34,736 nt of DNA from Basidiobolus meristosporus CBS 931.73 (Eukaryota > Basidiobolomycota > Basidiobolomycetes > Basidiobolales > Basidiobolaceae), in contig MCFE01000800.1 of NCBI GenBank assembly GCA_002104905.1, forward strand, positions 1 to 34,736, written 5' to 3'. This document shows, piece by piece, positions 9,641 through 19,448 of the stretch (its first letter is position 1; every line of letters starts with the position of its first letter). Both the position numbers and the translations under genes were made by a program. Under the pieces are notes generated by a model, which worked only from the letters and a program-made list of their open reading frames with translations, was not told where the DNA came from and searched no databases.

Positions 9641-9836
9641 TTGGGTCATGATGATGCAATCAAATGAGTCATCAACCACCACCTACATTAGGAAATACAA
9701 TTAGTCAGCAATTGATCTGGCAAAATGTATATAAGGAACTGCTGGAACCTCAATAAAAATCAGTTCAAGTTTTAGTGAATACAATACTAGCTAAACTCCC
9801 TATTCCTCTACAACTCTTACACCAAGACTTGTAACA
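9641..9836 (+). repeat. LTR-like repeat (family 3) copy 1, right part
   Basis: Continuation of 4800-4950 after the Copia insertion. It matches 12786-12970, with GATGCAATCAAATGAGTCA near the start, a shared CAATAAA element around 9752 and an end at GTAACA. Confidence 0.6.
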
Positions 9837-10080
9837 GGAAGGCACCAAGTCCAATTTATCAGTGGATTGTGGGATGTTGAACCTAGGGGAGCTCAGTTGC
9901 TACATAGCAATAAAGCTATTCAGAGACAACAGCAAACAGAATATCACCTTCAGCCAGTCCAAGTGCATCAAAGCTATATGAGAGAAGTAGCAAATGGAAG
10001 ACTGCAAGCTGGCAGCTGCCCTAATGCAGATTAATGTTAGCTTAGTCAAAAGTCAGCTAGTCTTATTAGGTCCAGTCTGA
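9837..10080 (+). pseudogene. Copia RT fragment (thumb/connection part)
   Basis: Degenerate frames read MLNLGELSCYIAIKLF, then ITFSQSKCIKAI, then MEDCKLAAALMQINVSLVKS. These match NLGELSYYLGIKFS, ITLSQSKYIQDIL and MEDCKPAATPMETNLSLVK of the minus-strand Copia at 32126-33598. It is the continuation of the RT fragment at 4561-4799, separated by the nested family-3 repeat and the complete Copia. 10081-10216 holds nothing I can assign. Confidence 0.7.
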
Positions 10081-10216
10081 AAGCCCTGACCTCTATTACC
10101 GGTACAAGGCTGGCAGTTGGATATATACCATGCTTAGAGCTCAAATTCAGTAGGAAGTTACCAGCCAGTGTAATCAGAGATATGCATTCAGGCATATTGA
10201 GAAGTAAAACTGGTTT

Positions 10217-10716
10217 TCATTTACTATAAGGAACTGCCAATTTCTGCTCAATATTACCCAAAAGGACTAAACATTGGACCTGGTAGAGTATTCCAATGCC
10301 AATTGGAGACAAAATGTAGAGGATAGAAGATATACCATAGAATACTCCTTTTCTTACTGCAAAGGGGCACCTTTGCTCACCTGCCCTTGATGATCTCTGC
10401 AATTCCTGAGATAACTGGCTAGCATAATTCTGCTGGCAAAGAATCCCTTTGCTGGTTTTGCATCCAGGAAAATGCTCATAGAGCAGGTTAAGTACATTCT
10501 GCTTGGCCTTGAGTTCTTGATGATCCCATGGTATGCTGCCCTTAAGGTGATGGTGTGCTAGACATCTCACAGCCTCTTTATTATTGGCACACTTTTCATC
10601 ATTGCACTCAACTGCTTCACAGGTCTTCAATGCCTGATGATTTTTTGGATTTGGTATCATTACCAAATTCTCTACTTTGAATGGTGTGTTGCGCAAATAG
10701 GTTGTCTGTGAGATTC
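10217..10716 (-). pseudogene. UGF copy D, internal part (159-aa open frame)
   Basis: Function unknown; this is the best preserved stretch of the UGF family. The open frame (10217-10696) contains PNPKNHQALKTCEAVECN, a Cys/His-containing block (CLAHHHLKGSIPWDHQELK) and NLLYEHFPGCK, all with counterparts in copies A and C. The last third (GISSILYILSPIGIG...) has no counterpart I can see. A minus-strand LTR abuts the N-terminal side at 10717. Tnp2 starts on the plus strand at 11313, so the divergent order of copies A and C is repeated. Confidence 0.6.
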
Positions 10717-11064
10717 TGTTAAAATATTAGAGAGATATATAGGAAGTTAAATGGAGAATCAGAAGATAAACATGATATTCACTGGTTAATTTACTGAGTT
10801 GCAACATAGTATTTTTACTTATTGCAAAACTACATATATATAGCTATTTCCTCATTATCAAGGGAGTCTCAAGAGAACATGTGCCAAGTTTCAGCTCATT
10901 AGGATAAGTTTAAGATTTTCCTAAAATTCTATACTTCACTGATTTCTGATAGCTAGTAAATATCTTGAAAACTAATTTCTAGGTGAATATTTTGAAATAT
11001 GACATTAAACTACATGGTAGCTCATAATATATTGGTAATTAGGTGGACTCTTAAGTATTTCAAC
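10717..11064 (-). mobile_element. Minus-strand LTR (348 bp), family 5
   Basis: On the minus strand it runs TGTTGAAATACTTAAG...TATTTTAACA, with matching inverted ends. Directly beyond its start (11065-11076) lies TGTGAGTGGGAG on the minus strand, a polypurine-tract-like run, which would make it a 3' LTR. A Copia relationship is likely from the TGTTGAAATA start. I see no matching 5' LTR in the window. Confidence 0.6.
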
Positions 11065-11312
11065 ACTCCCACTCACATAACATACTCATATACTTATGAA
11101 CTTGCTGTGGTGGATCTCCCTTGGGGTCACATAAATGTGGGTATTTAATGCTACAATCTTACTTATAATACTTACAATGATGGGTCATCACTTAGTCTTA
11201 TATTCATTGATGTGCAATGTCTCTAATACAAGATTGTCTTAAATACATATAAGTATTGAACAAAGAGGTAATAAAATAGTGTTATCTTGCTGAGTGTCAA
11301 ACTGCTTGCCCC
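11065..11312. other. Intergenic spacer of CACTA-like copy D
   Basis: From about 11131 it aligns with the spacer 27140-27333 of copy C (shared ACAAGA-TGTCTTAA and ATTGA-CAAA blocks). It leads into the conserved Tnp2 start CCCCATGGA. Confidence 0.5.
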
Positions 11313-11834
11313 ATGGAGAGATCTACTTTGATTTAATGCCATAAGAGTGGAGAAAAAAGACCATGTTACTATTGTAGCAAACTTCCCAGCCATATGACAC
11401 TCAAACAGCATAGGTGGTATTACAAGGATCATGGAGAGTGCTTTGCCATAAAAGTCATATTTGACTATTCATCAGTCACTACTCTACCTACAATATCTTT
11501 CTGGCCACTTGATAATTCTATTACTGTACCTGGCTGTACTTGTCACCTTGTACAAACTGAGTCAGGAGAGTTTACAACACCTTTAGGCTTACCTCAGTCT
11601 TTGAAATATGGCATGCAGAGTGATTGCTCTAAAGAAGCAGTCTCAGGCTTAATCCACCTGCAGGAGCAATTAATCTTATATAGGGGAGTTGAGGTCATAT
11701 ATAGACTAAATAGAGTGGCAGCTATAGCTGTATGCAAAGTCATCAATAGATTAAGGTATTTCTGGACTTCTCATAGTGACAGCACTTGCGGGTTGCATGT
11801 CTGGTATGAAACAAGATTTCCCATTCTTCTGTAA
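11313..11834 (+). pseudogene. Tnp2 transposase N-terminus, copy D
   Basis: The ATG at 11313 sits in CCCCATGGA, identical to the context of copy C at 27334. The frame reads MERSTLI, TAA, then EKRPCYYCSKLPSHM, QHRWYYKDHGECFAIKVIFD and HLVQTESGEFTTPLG, all matched by copy C. The Cys-x2-Cys...His...His/Tyr pattern followed by YYKDHG resembles the N-terminal zinc-binding stretch of fungal Tnp2 transposases. After about 11690 the similarity to copy C ends, although the 146-aa frame stays open to 11834. Early stop plus missing body: a pseudogene fragment. Confidence 0.6.
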
Positions 11835-12622
11835 GCTGCAATATATGTGTTAGTATGTAATCCACAGTAATGCTTCAGGATACCATCAGCAGCTTCTTTT
11901 TGTGTAGGTCACGCACATCAGCTTGGGGTCCTTGGGTCATTGGGTAGGGCTTAAACTACCAGGGTGAATAGGACACTGTATTAGTATCAATAGGCTTTCA
12001 ACTGATGTCTTTAAGAGTCCCATCACCTTGTCATTAAAGGCAAAATTCTATTCCTAAATTTACTAGATTTCTTTGAAGCATAAAATTACTTTTGTTACTA
12101 GGTTTCCATTGCTAATGATGTGTTACCAAGGTCTCTGAGCTGTAAGATGCTTATCTTCCAGTGCTTTTTCTGGGAGTCTGATTTAATCAGATGGCTAGGA
12201 TTCATGAGTCAAAGCTGAAAGCAACTGTTCAATCTTCTATACAGCTGCCTTGTATTTTGTTCACTCTATAGCTATTTGATGTGCCATACCAGATGTGCAG
12301 CACCATATGTGAGAATACATGTTGTCAGGTTAATCATCTTCTTCTGTGGCAATATGATTCTTCTTGTAAGCAGTATGTGTCCTTTTATTACAAGGTATTG
12401 CATCACAAATGGCTGACTATAATCCTGAGCTGGACCCTTGTAGAATATACCCTACTGACCACCTAAGATGGTTGGTGGTTGTAACCCCAGTACTGGTCTT
12501 CTATGGTCTACCCAGCAGAAGGTTAAAGATTGCTTTTGACAGGTGAGGATGGGTGTCAAGACCTTGATTACTTGTATCTCAATAGGGAGCTAGTGCACTA
12601 TACCATAAAGTGGAGAAGATTC
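11835..12622. other. Unassigned, CpG-free interspersed DNA
   Basis: I find no convincing gene here. The region 12001-12600 contains no CG dinucleotide that I can see, a mark of old decayed repeats. A 61-aa plus ORF (12281-12466) has no recognisable motif. Confidence 0.4.
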
Positions 12623-12970
12623 TGAGTTTAGTTGGATCAGTTTTTAGTCCAGTCAATTAGTTTTATGTTTAGTCTATTGTCATATCAGTATTGACTATCA
12701 TATCAGTAGTATTAGTCTGCAGATGAATCAGCTGATTCTTATCTGACAAAAATAGATATACTAAGTAATGTTTGAATGGGGGATGTTGATGCAATCAAAT
12801 GAGTCACCAGACACAACCTCAATAGGGAAATTCAATCAGTCAGCAATTGAACTGGCAAAATGTATACAAGGAGCTGCTGGAACCTCAATAAAGATCAGTT
12901 CAAGTTTCAATATATACATGCTAGCTAAGCTCCCTCTTCCTCTACAACTCTTATATCACAATTTGTAGCA
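12623..12970 (+). repeat. LTR-like repeat (family 3) copy 2, uninterrupted
   Basis: Homologous to 4800-4950 plus 9641-9836, and so serves as the unoccupied site for the complete Copia. It starts TGAGTTTAGTTGGATC and ends TTGTAGCA. A polypurine-like GAATGGGGGA at 12776-12785 precedes TGTTGATGCAATC. A gag-like ORF follows after about 50 bp, so this may be the 5' LTR of that relic. Confidence 0.55.
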
Positions 12971-13022
12971 TTAGTAGCAATCAGCAGCCTCCCTCTTAAA
13001 GGAAGAGGTTGCCTCCCTCAAG

Positions 13023-13390
13023 ATGTCAGAAAATAGAGTATAGAGCAATGCTTGCAGCAAATGCTGACCCAACAGAAACAGTTACTCCAGATCCTCAGCC
13101 AACAGCAGCAAGGAATGACTAGCATGGCCCTGAACCAGCAAAGCCCTGTCAAGAGCAACATTGATGTCAAGGTCAACTGGTACCATAGTGAAGCCAGTGA
13201 AGAGATGGAAACTTGGCTCTTTCAAATCAAAGAATCTTTTAAGGCTCAGAAAGTATATTGCATTATGCAGGTTGTTTCCTGGCAGACAGCTTTACAATTG
13301 TATCACAAGAACATCAGGCTAGCCACTATGATGGGAAGCTCAGTTATCTCTACCTGGCATAGGCTTGTGCTGGAAATTCAGGATGCTTGA
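13023..13390 (+). pseudogene. Gag fragment of an LTR retrotransposon (Gln-rich N-terminus)
   Basis: The start MSENRV is followed by a TAG. A frame from 13052 then gives LLQILSQQQQGMTSMALNQQ, followed by KVNWYHSEASEEMETWLFQIKESFKAQKV. The pattern Trp-Leu-Phe-Gln-Ile...Phe is typical of Ty3/Gypsy gag N-terminal regions. It ends where a second, inverted copy of the same N-terminus begins. Truncated; no protease or zinc knuckle follows. Confidence 0.6.
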
Positions 13391-13590
13391 GAGCCCCAAA
13401 TATTATTTAGGTGGAAGCTGAATACATGGTACTGGTTGGTCTTCACACAAAAGTTGCTCTTGGCCAGACTTTGCTGGTCTTGGGCCATGATGGTCATTCC
13501 TTGTTGCTGCTGGCCAAAGATCTGGAGTAACTGTGTCTGTAGGGCTATGATTTGCTGCATATGATTTTTCTATTCTTGATTTTTTGACAT
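13378..13590 (-). pseudogene. Second gag fragment of the same family, inverted
   Basis: Minus-strand MSKNQE, TAG, then LLQIFGQQQQGMTIMAQDQQ and KSNFCVKTNQYH match the plus copy at 13023-13200 almost block for block, including the TAG after the sixth codon. The two fragments meet tail to tail near 13385. The 5' leader of this copy (13591-13640 on the minus strand) recurs at 30240-30296. Confidence 0.65.
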
Positions 13591-14260
13591 TTTGTCCTAT
13601 GAAAATTTATTTGGTCCCACATGTGGATGCAATCCAGATCAGCTGTGAAGATACCATCAGGAGACTGTTATAATACTAGCAACTTGGAATCTATGATTGT
13701 CTAATAATCTTATGATAGGATCACAACAGTGTTTGGTTAATTTTACTCCCAAACAAACCTAAAAACATAATGTTGTTTATTCAGTATTTTGCCATGGGTG
13801 GCATGGCATTGTTGTGGTCTCCATGCACTCTGCAACTATTTCAGTGGATCTAACTGGTGAGTACATCCAATTGCCTTATTTAGCATAACATGATGGTGTT
13901 TTGACTGCCTCATTGCAGGCCTCTGATGGCATTATTGTGGCAGTATGGTGGCCTACAGCTAGTTCTGTGCAATGCTACCGCACAAATATGCCAAGTTGTA
14001 TTTCCTTTCTCTACCTCCCTTGTGCAATTCATATATATTTCACTCTATAATTACCCCTCTTTATTTACTTGCCCACTACTACCTTGGGTATTACACACAT
14101 AGATTGAATCAAGGAATACTATAGCCTCATGCTTACTAACCTCTAGAAATGTGAACAACTGCTGCAACAGACATATTTCTATCACCTCAACTTGACAACT
14201 TTTTATTATGATACTTGCAAAGTTGCCATATGTGGGTTATTACTGACTGTACTTGGTGAG
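13591..14260 (-). repeat. Tail segment of CACTA-like copy B and retroelement leader
   Basis: Inverted homologue of 29640-30296 (copy C); the last part also matches 4261-4440 (copy A). It contains a cluster of related GGCATTATTGTGG and GTGGCATGGCATTG motifs (13790-13960) that look like subterminal repeats of a DNA transposon. At 13591-13640 is the leader of the inverted gag. Because all three copies carry this junction, it was joined before the copies spread. Confidence 0.5.
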
Positions 14261-14590
14261 TGGGACAGCTTGTAGGTCAAGTCAGTACCACTTGGTTCAG
14301 AATAGCTTTCAATAGAAGGTAGCAAGGTAATAAAGACTTGTGTTTATTCCATCCAAATTCTCTTGTTCTCTCACTTGGCTCAATTGGGTAGATGTATATA
14401 TCACTTTGGGGGGCTTAGATAATAGACAATGTGTTATTAATTAGGGGTGTGAACACCTTCCTGTTATGGTAAGTGCTCTAACTAGATAAGGGCAGGGATA
14501 GTTGGGAGGGCACATGGGGGAATCATATGGAGGATACTGGGGGACTTTGGGTAGGACTCTGGGGAGAACACTTGGGCAAAGAGTGGGTAC
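14261..14590. other. Unassigned insert with a G-rich tract
   Basis: Not found in copies A or C. 14490-14590 is very G-rich on the plus strand, with repeated GGG to GGGGG runs separated by short spacers, unlike the AT-rich surroundings. Confidence 0.5.
14490..14510 (+). other. G-quadruplex-type motif
   Basis: Four GGG runs with loops of 2, 6 and 1 bases fall within 21 bases, followed by further G-runs to 14575. Folding is a prediction from the pattern only. Confidence 0.55.
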
Positions 14591-15440
14591 TGCATTCAGT
14601 GCTCACACCATATACTTTTTATTGCTGGTAACATATACATCTTGCAAACATATGCTTGGCTGCTGCCACTTCTGCCCTGAGTACCTCATGAATATCTTTA
14701 ATGAACCTTTTGGTATTGAGCCAATATATCCTGTCTCCCTGCGGAATTTTAGTCATCTTTATAGGTGCACTCTAGCTCTTGTTTTTGTGAAATCTGTACT
14801 GAATGGTGTAAAATTGGCCTGTGACCAAGAAAAGTCCAGCATACCTTAGTAGAGTTTTCCTAATAAAACTAGTTGCTTGTTGCACCCAACCTGACTGTGC
14901 ATTACAAAGCTGATTACCCACTCATTGTACAGGTATAGGTGTCTCCATGAGCACATCTGTCCTCAGTATTTTCCAACACTTCCTGGCTGTCCTGTATGTG
15001 CCAACTCATCAGATCTATCACAAACTTGACGGTAATATTCTTGATGAGATTGGGATATGGAAGTGACTGCAACTTGACTTCTCTTCCTATCTTGCCACAC
15101 ATCTGCTCCATAGGAAATTCTCAAGAGGTGAAGCAAGGCCAGATATTCTTGACACATCAAGTAAGATGGAGTAACAAATGGATACAGTTGCAGCAGAGAT
15201 CTATGTGCTCAGCATTATGTTTGAAGTATAACAGCTTCAATCCCATCACATACTACTTGCACAAAAGCTGTAGATTCATCAAGTTGGCATTGGTGATCTG
15301 CTTCCAGATAACTTGTCCATATTTACACATATGACTCCCAATGCTTCCAGTGTACTCATTGTAGAAAAGGGTTTGAAGACCGCTTGAATAAAAACATGTT
15401 CAGTTCAGCTAGTCCTTGCACTTGTGTTGTTGCATATGTA
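14591..15440 (-). pseudogene. Downstream coding segment of CACTA-like copy B
   Basis: Inverted homologue of 28996-29680. Minus-strand fragments are open over 14914-15160 and include LPYPNLIKNITVK, SWHIQDSQEVLENTEDRCAHGD and, in the other frame, QVCDRSDELAHTGQPGSVGKY. Copy C keeps both almost unchanged. 14761-14930 is an insert absent from copy C. Domain unknown; the position suggests the C-terminal part of the Tnp2 ORF or a second ORF. Confidence 0.5.
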
Positions 15441-15445
15441 TATGA

Positions 15446-15814
15446 TGCTGAAATATTGGACTATTTGGTATTATTCAGCAGCTAGAAGCTTACTTATCAA
15501 TCCTAGACTAGTCTTGGTCACTGTAGGACCAATATGCAGCCCCAACTTTACCAGTATCTTCAGCTCTATGGTCCTATGATCATTCCCTGATAGTCAAGAT
15601 CAAATAAACACTTCTTACCAAGCATTATGTATTAGCCCTGAAACTGCTACAGAATGCTCCTGAGTGTTAAGAAACCCTCCTTACTTGGTGTTACAGTTGT
15701 ATTACTTCTACAAAGGTATAATTACTGACCCTCTTTATGAATAAACAATAGGTCAACTATCATTACTATTTATTAATAAGTTCATTATGTCCAGTCACTT
15801 CTTGAATTGCTGCA
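15446..15814 (+). mobile_element. Solo Copia LTR (369 bp) with perfect 5-bp TSD
   Basis: Same family and same length as the 5' LTR at 4951-5319, but much more diverged. It is flanked by TATGA at 15441-15445 and 15815-15819. No internal region is present, so it arose by LTR-LTR recombination. It sits inside the CACTA-like copy B at the same relative position and orientation as the solo LTR at 28626-28994 in copy C. Confidence 0.9.
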
Positions 15815-15819
15815 TATGA

Positions 15820-16860
15820 ATGTTTATTGGAGCCTATGAAAAGTACCTAGGGTACTGGGTACTCTTTAAATCTTGCTATTTCTTTCATATTTCTCCAGTA
15901 TCTCAAAGGGCTCATTTGGCTTGAGATGCTCCATGAACAACTTGGTCATCAGTATAGGGATAATGTTGAAAAGCAAATACATTGCTCCTAGTGGAAAGCT
16001 TTTGTTCCAAAAGAAAACCTCTATCTTAAGTATCTCTGGTTTCCAATTGATTTCATATTCCAGCCAAAGGCTTATAGCTTGCCAACTTTGCTGCAATTGT
16101 ATGTTGAATTCTGTATGTTCTCTCTGCAGGAAGATGACATTCTTGGTGTTGGTGGTTGGGTAATAATAATGTGTGTGCACTGTGGTGTAAGTCCCCTGGA
16201 TTTTGCACATCTGATAGCAATACCATCCATTGTGCTCAGAAAAAGCTGGCTATCTTGCTCATGGTAGGGGTATCTCCAATGCAGATAATAGTATGAACTT
16301 TTACATGATGGCCATTATCTGTTATCCCACTGGAAAGCAAGCAAAAGTCATCCAGCAATGGACACAGGTAGCTATCCAGGTTGGACAGTTATTTAGGCCC
16401 AGATACCAGCAAAACTACCATCAGATTTCTGCTCTGATACCATAAGATGGGCAGCATATCCAGGTTGATGAGAATCAGTGGCCAGCAGGACTAGCTGGTA
16501 GTATACTTGCTCATTGTGAATCCAACAAGTGCCAAGGCAGAGGCATGGTCATACACACCCTTAAAGTAGCCCTTGCTCTTAGCTGTTTGTAATGTTTGCC
16601 ATCAAGTATATAGATATGCATACCCTTGATCAATACTGAGTGTGGTACTATATTGCTTCATAATACTTCTTGGACTGCATGGGCTTTATTTGATGGGTAT
16701 TACTCCAATATATTGGGAATATTGCTATCATCTCAGTCCTGGATGTGACAGGCTGGCACATGGATACAGCCAGGAAAAGTTGGAAAACAGTGGGCACCAG
16801 TATGCACATGATGACACCTATATCTTTGTAATATGCCTGTTGTGATATCAGATTTAGCAA
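15820..16860 (-). pseudogene. Tnp2-type EnSpm/CACTA transposase, central part, copy B
   Basis: DNA transposase of the Plant_Tnp2/Transposase_21 type. Reading down the minus strand: NTHQIKPMQSKKYYEAI (about 16690), YTTS-SCWPLILINLD, LVSGPK-LSNLDSYLCPLLDD, ICIGDTPTMSKIASF, CKIQGTYTTVHTHYYYPTT and REHTEFNIQLQQSWQAI. These fit the family pattern CWP-x2-L-x-NLNLPP, PGPK-P-x-x-x-x-SFLYPLL, GD-x-PA-x-K-x-x-x-x-x-GHNG, C-x-x-C-x-I-x-G, YYP. The last 114 codons (15866-16210) are open and end ILEKYERNSKI. Several stops lie upstream. The segment is cut on its N-terminal side by Copia debris at 16861. Confidence 0.75.
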
Positions 16861-17150
16861 AGTTTGACTGTGCTGTGGTTTGTTTCCATTGGGGTAGCTG
16901 CTGGTGTACATTCTTACATTTGGTAGCTTCTTATAAATCCTAAATATACTTGGACTGTGTGATAATAGGAGCTGGGGTACTCCTGTCTATTGGTAGCTCT
17001 ATCCCTAATTAGTAACTGAGTATTCCTAGGTTGTACTATTTTGAGTCCATTCAAAGGCTAGAGTTACTCTTTGCCAATGCTCTTTTGCAGCTCAACAAAT
17101 GTTTTGGATACAAGGAGCTTATCAGTATACATTTGCAATACTAAAACTAT
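16861..17150 (-). pseudogene. Copia RT fragment, minus strand
   Basis: It aligns base by base with 32860-33060 of the minus-strand Copia (shared TCCATTGGGGTAGCTGC and ATATACTTGGA blocks), covering the region that encodes MEDCKPAATPME to FKMSNLGELSYYLG. Highly decayed, no open frame. Confidence 0.65.
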
Positions 17151-17317
17151 TGTGCACTTATAAGGGGGCATAGTAATTACATCTTTTTGGAGGAAATACA
17201 AATTTGATGCTGAGTTAGGAGAGTTTCTCAATCATCAGTAGCACTCTGTGACAATGTTAGGACTACTATAAAATGTTTGGTAAGTATACTGATTTGATCT
17301 TGACAGTGGAGCATTCA
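17151..17317 (-). repeat. Relic of a Copia LTR (same family as 4951-5319)
   Basis: It matches the minus strand of the LTR at 28730-28860 (GAGGGTTTCT..., ATGTTTGGTAAG, TGATCTTGAC). A second shred, TGTTAAAACATTGGACTA (17319-17336), resembles an LTR start on the plus strand; it may continue beyond the solo LTR at 18412. Confidence 0.5.
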
Positions 17318-17340
17318 TGTTAAAACATTGGACTACCCAG

Positions 17341-18407
17341 TGTGGTGGGGTGACAGTAACACCCGCTGACAGATGTGCTCATTCCCTTATTTTCTACTTC
17401 CCTATATCTCTACTACACTTATTTTAGTTTTATCCCATTTGTCTTACCTGATCAGTACTATCCCATGAGTTGACTATTACACCTGCTTACCTTAATGCAT
17501 AAGTTACCCCTCACTTTATGTAAGATTACTAGCTATAAGTGCTTCTATATCAGGCAAGTACCCGTGCCAGTACCTGTGACACATGATCAACCCATGTCAC
17601 CATCCCTACCATTTCCATACCATATATGGTATCCCTATGTTACACAGGTTTCAGAATACTGATTCCTGATTGGTTGGATGTGCTGTGCCTCTTAGAACCT
17701 TCTGGCACCTACTTAGAACATTCTTAGGTCACTCTGATGTCATCAAGATTTCTACTGATATCCGGAACCTTCTAGAACACCATGATTAGTAATCACTTAG
17801 CCAGTAAGAAAAGTATATAAGGGAGGCTATCCCTCAACAATAAATCATCATCCCTTTTATCAATATACTAACTTGTTGATTACTGTGATCACTGCTACCT
17901 GCTGCTACCTGAACTTCCAACCCCAGACCACAGGACACTCCCAGGAAACCATGCTGACAGCCAACTGACCTTGGAGGCACTACTTGTGAGGAATACTCAG
18001 AGTAGGTATCTTTTATTATATTGGATTCTTTGCCAAGTTTGTTCTTGTACAGGCAAAGATACTTTTCTGTCTTTGTAACTATTGACCACAGCTGCATTCT
18101 TATCAAGTCCCTGCTGGTGGAGTTTACAGCTGTTTTGACTTTGGAAGCTTTAGTACATTGTCATCTCAAAGGACGCTGAACCCAGCATATACTTTTGTTA
18201 AGACGCCAACTAAGTTGGGGATTGTAGTCTAATAGTTTTCCCTTGACAAGCTTGTGGCTTTATTCCCCTTCACATTAGATTAGAGACAGAACCCAGGTAT
18301 TCCTAGCAAGCTTTTGCCAGAGGTTATTGCACCCAGTGATCACCCCACACACAAAACACTTGAGAAGTGTTGGATGTATCTCTCCCTTGGACCTATACAC
18401 CACCACA
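17341..18407 (+). mobile_element. Solo LTR of the large-LTR family, copy 2 (1067 bp)
   Basis: Ends TGTGGTGG...CCACCACA. CCAG precedes it (17337-17340) and follows it (18408-18411), consistent with a 4-bp target duplication. It has a TATA-like motif in AAGTATATAAGGG (about 17811) and AATAAA near 17841, as expected of an LTR promoter and terminator. It shares blocks with 2878-3675. No coding potential or internal region is present. Confidence 0.8.
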
Positions 18408-18439
18408 CCAGCATCTTTCATCAGTTAACAATTTACTAT

Positions 18440-18982
18440 ATCACTAGGCAGTTACTGAATTCTCCTAGATTGAATATCTAAACTCCTCAGATAAGCTGGA
18501 ATTAGTTTCTTCCAAGGTTTTTTGGGTATTGCTGGCTATGATATGAGTATTTAAATACAGAGCTGATAAAGCCAGTCAATGAGAGATACTATAGTCAGCA
18601 GTATTCCTCTGTGAGTTATCAGACTCCAAAAAAATAAATTCTGCCAACTCCAGCTCTTGATGATTCATTAGACCATACAAAGATTCTTGAGCCTGCTGAC
18701 AAAATGAGGGTTATCTTAGTCTTCAAGCCCATCTGACTAGTCAATGTATTCAATACCATTTAGTTTTCCATCAACAAATGCAGCCTTCACATCAATCTAA
18801 TCTATAAAAAGCTTATATTTTCCTGTAATTGTCAATGATAGTCAGTCAGAAATAAGCTCAGCTACCTGTATAAAGGTCTCAGCATATTCAAGTCCCTTGG
18901 TTTGCAAGTATTGTTTGCCTCTAGTGTTGCTATGTATCTTTCAGCTGAACCAATAGACTTGTACCTTGTTATATGCTTGGCA
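18440..18982 (-). pseudogene. Copia RT fragment, minus strand
   Basis: It aligns with 33000-33530 of the minus-strand Copia, running from the connection region through the YVDD region to the KARLVAKGYSQ region (18880-18960). All frames are broken. It abuts the 3' LTR of the Gypsy element at 18983. Confidence 0.7.
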
Positions 18983-19448
18983 TGAGTAGAATCTAGAATG
19001 TATTGTTGAGTTCTTAATTTGCTGAGACACAATCCTAATTTGTTGAGTCACACATTAAACCCAAAGGTTCAGTAAGCTTTATTTATACTTTTTTGATCAA
19101 GTTGAGTTAGTAACCACCAAGAGACTGGACTAACTGAAATCTGTTGGGTTGTTGATAGATACAAAGGATGAATGAAAAATTGTATCAGTAATCAGCTAAT
19201 GTCTTGGCAACTGCTAAGTGGTTAGATAGTTCTCAGATGACTAATCACTTGGAAAGGCTTAGCAAATCAGTTGAGGACATATTGACCACATGAGAATTGA
19301 CTAGGTGTGACAGCTAAAAGTAGATTCTGAGAAGTAATAAATAAACCACAACTAGGATTAGTTATGTTTGGGCTAGGAAAAATCATTTAGGGTACTAGGT
19401 TTTCTAACAAAGTAGAATTGGCTAAGTTTGAAATGTTGATGCACAACA
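18983..19448 (-). repeat. 3' LTR of the Gypsy chromovirus (466 bp)
   Basis: On the minus strand it starts TGTTGTGCATCAACATTT and is preceded by the polypurine run GGGAGGAAG (minus, 19452-19460). It is collinear with 23196-24401 and keeps the unoccupied foldback target GAGAATTGACTAGGTGTG near 19300. The outer boundary is set by where similarity to the 5' LTR fades, accurate to a few bases. Confidence 0.85.

Noticed and set aside
15873-16163. 96-aa plus-strand ORF in copy B
   Set aside because: The minus strand of the same segment encodes recognisable Tnp2 conserved with copy C, so the plus ORF is a shadow.
18411-18445. Continuation of a Copia LTR start across the solo LTR at 17341-18407
   Set aside because: The shred CATCTTTCATCAGTTAACAA fits an LTR start joined to 17319-17336, but is too short and too quickly replaced by RT debris to list as its own feature.
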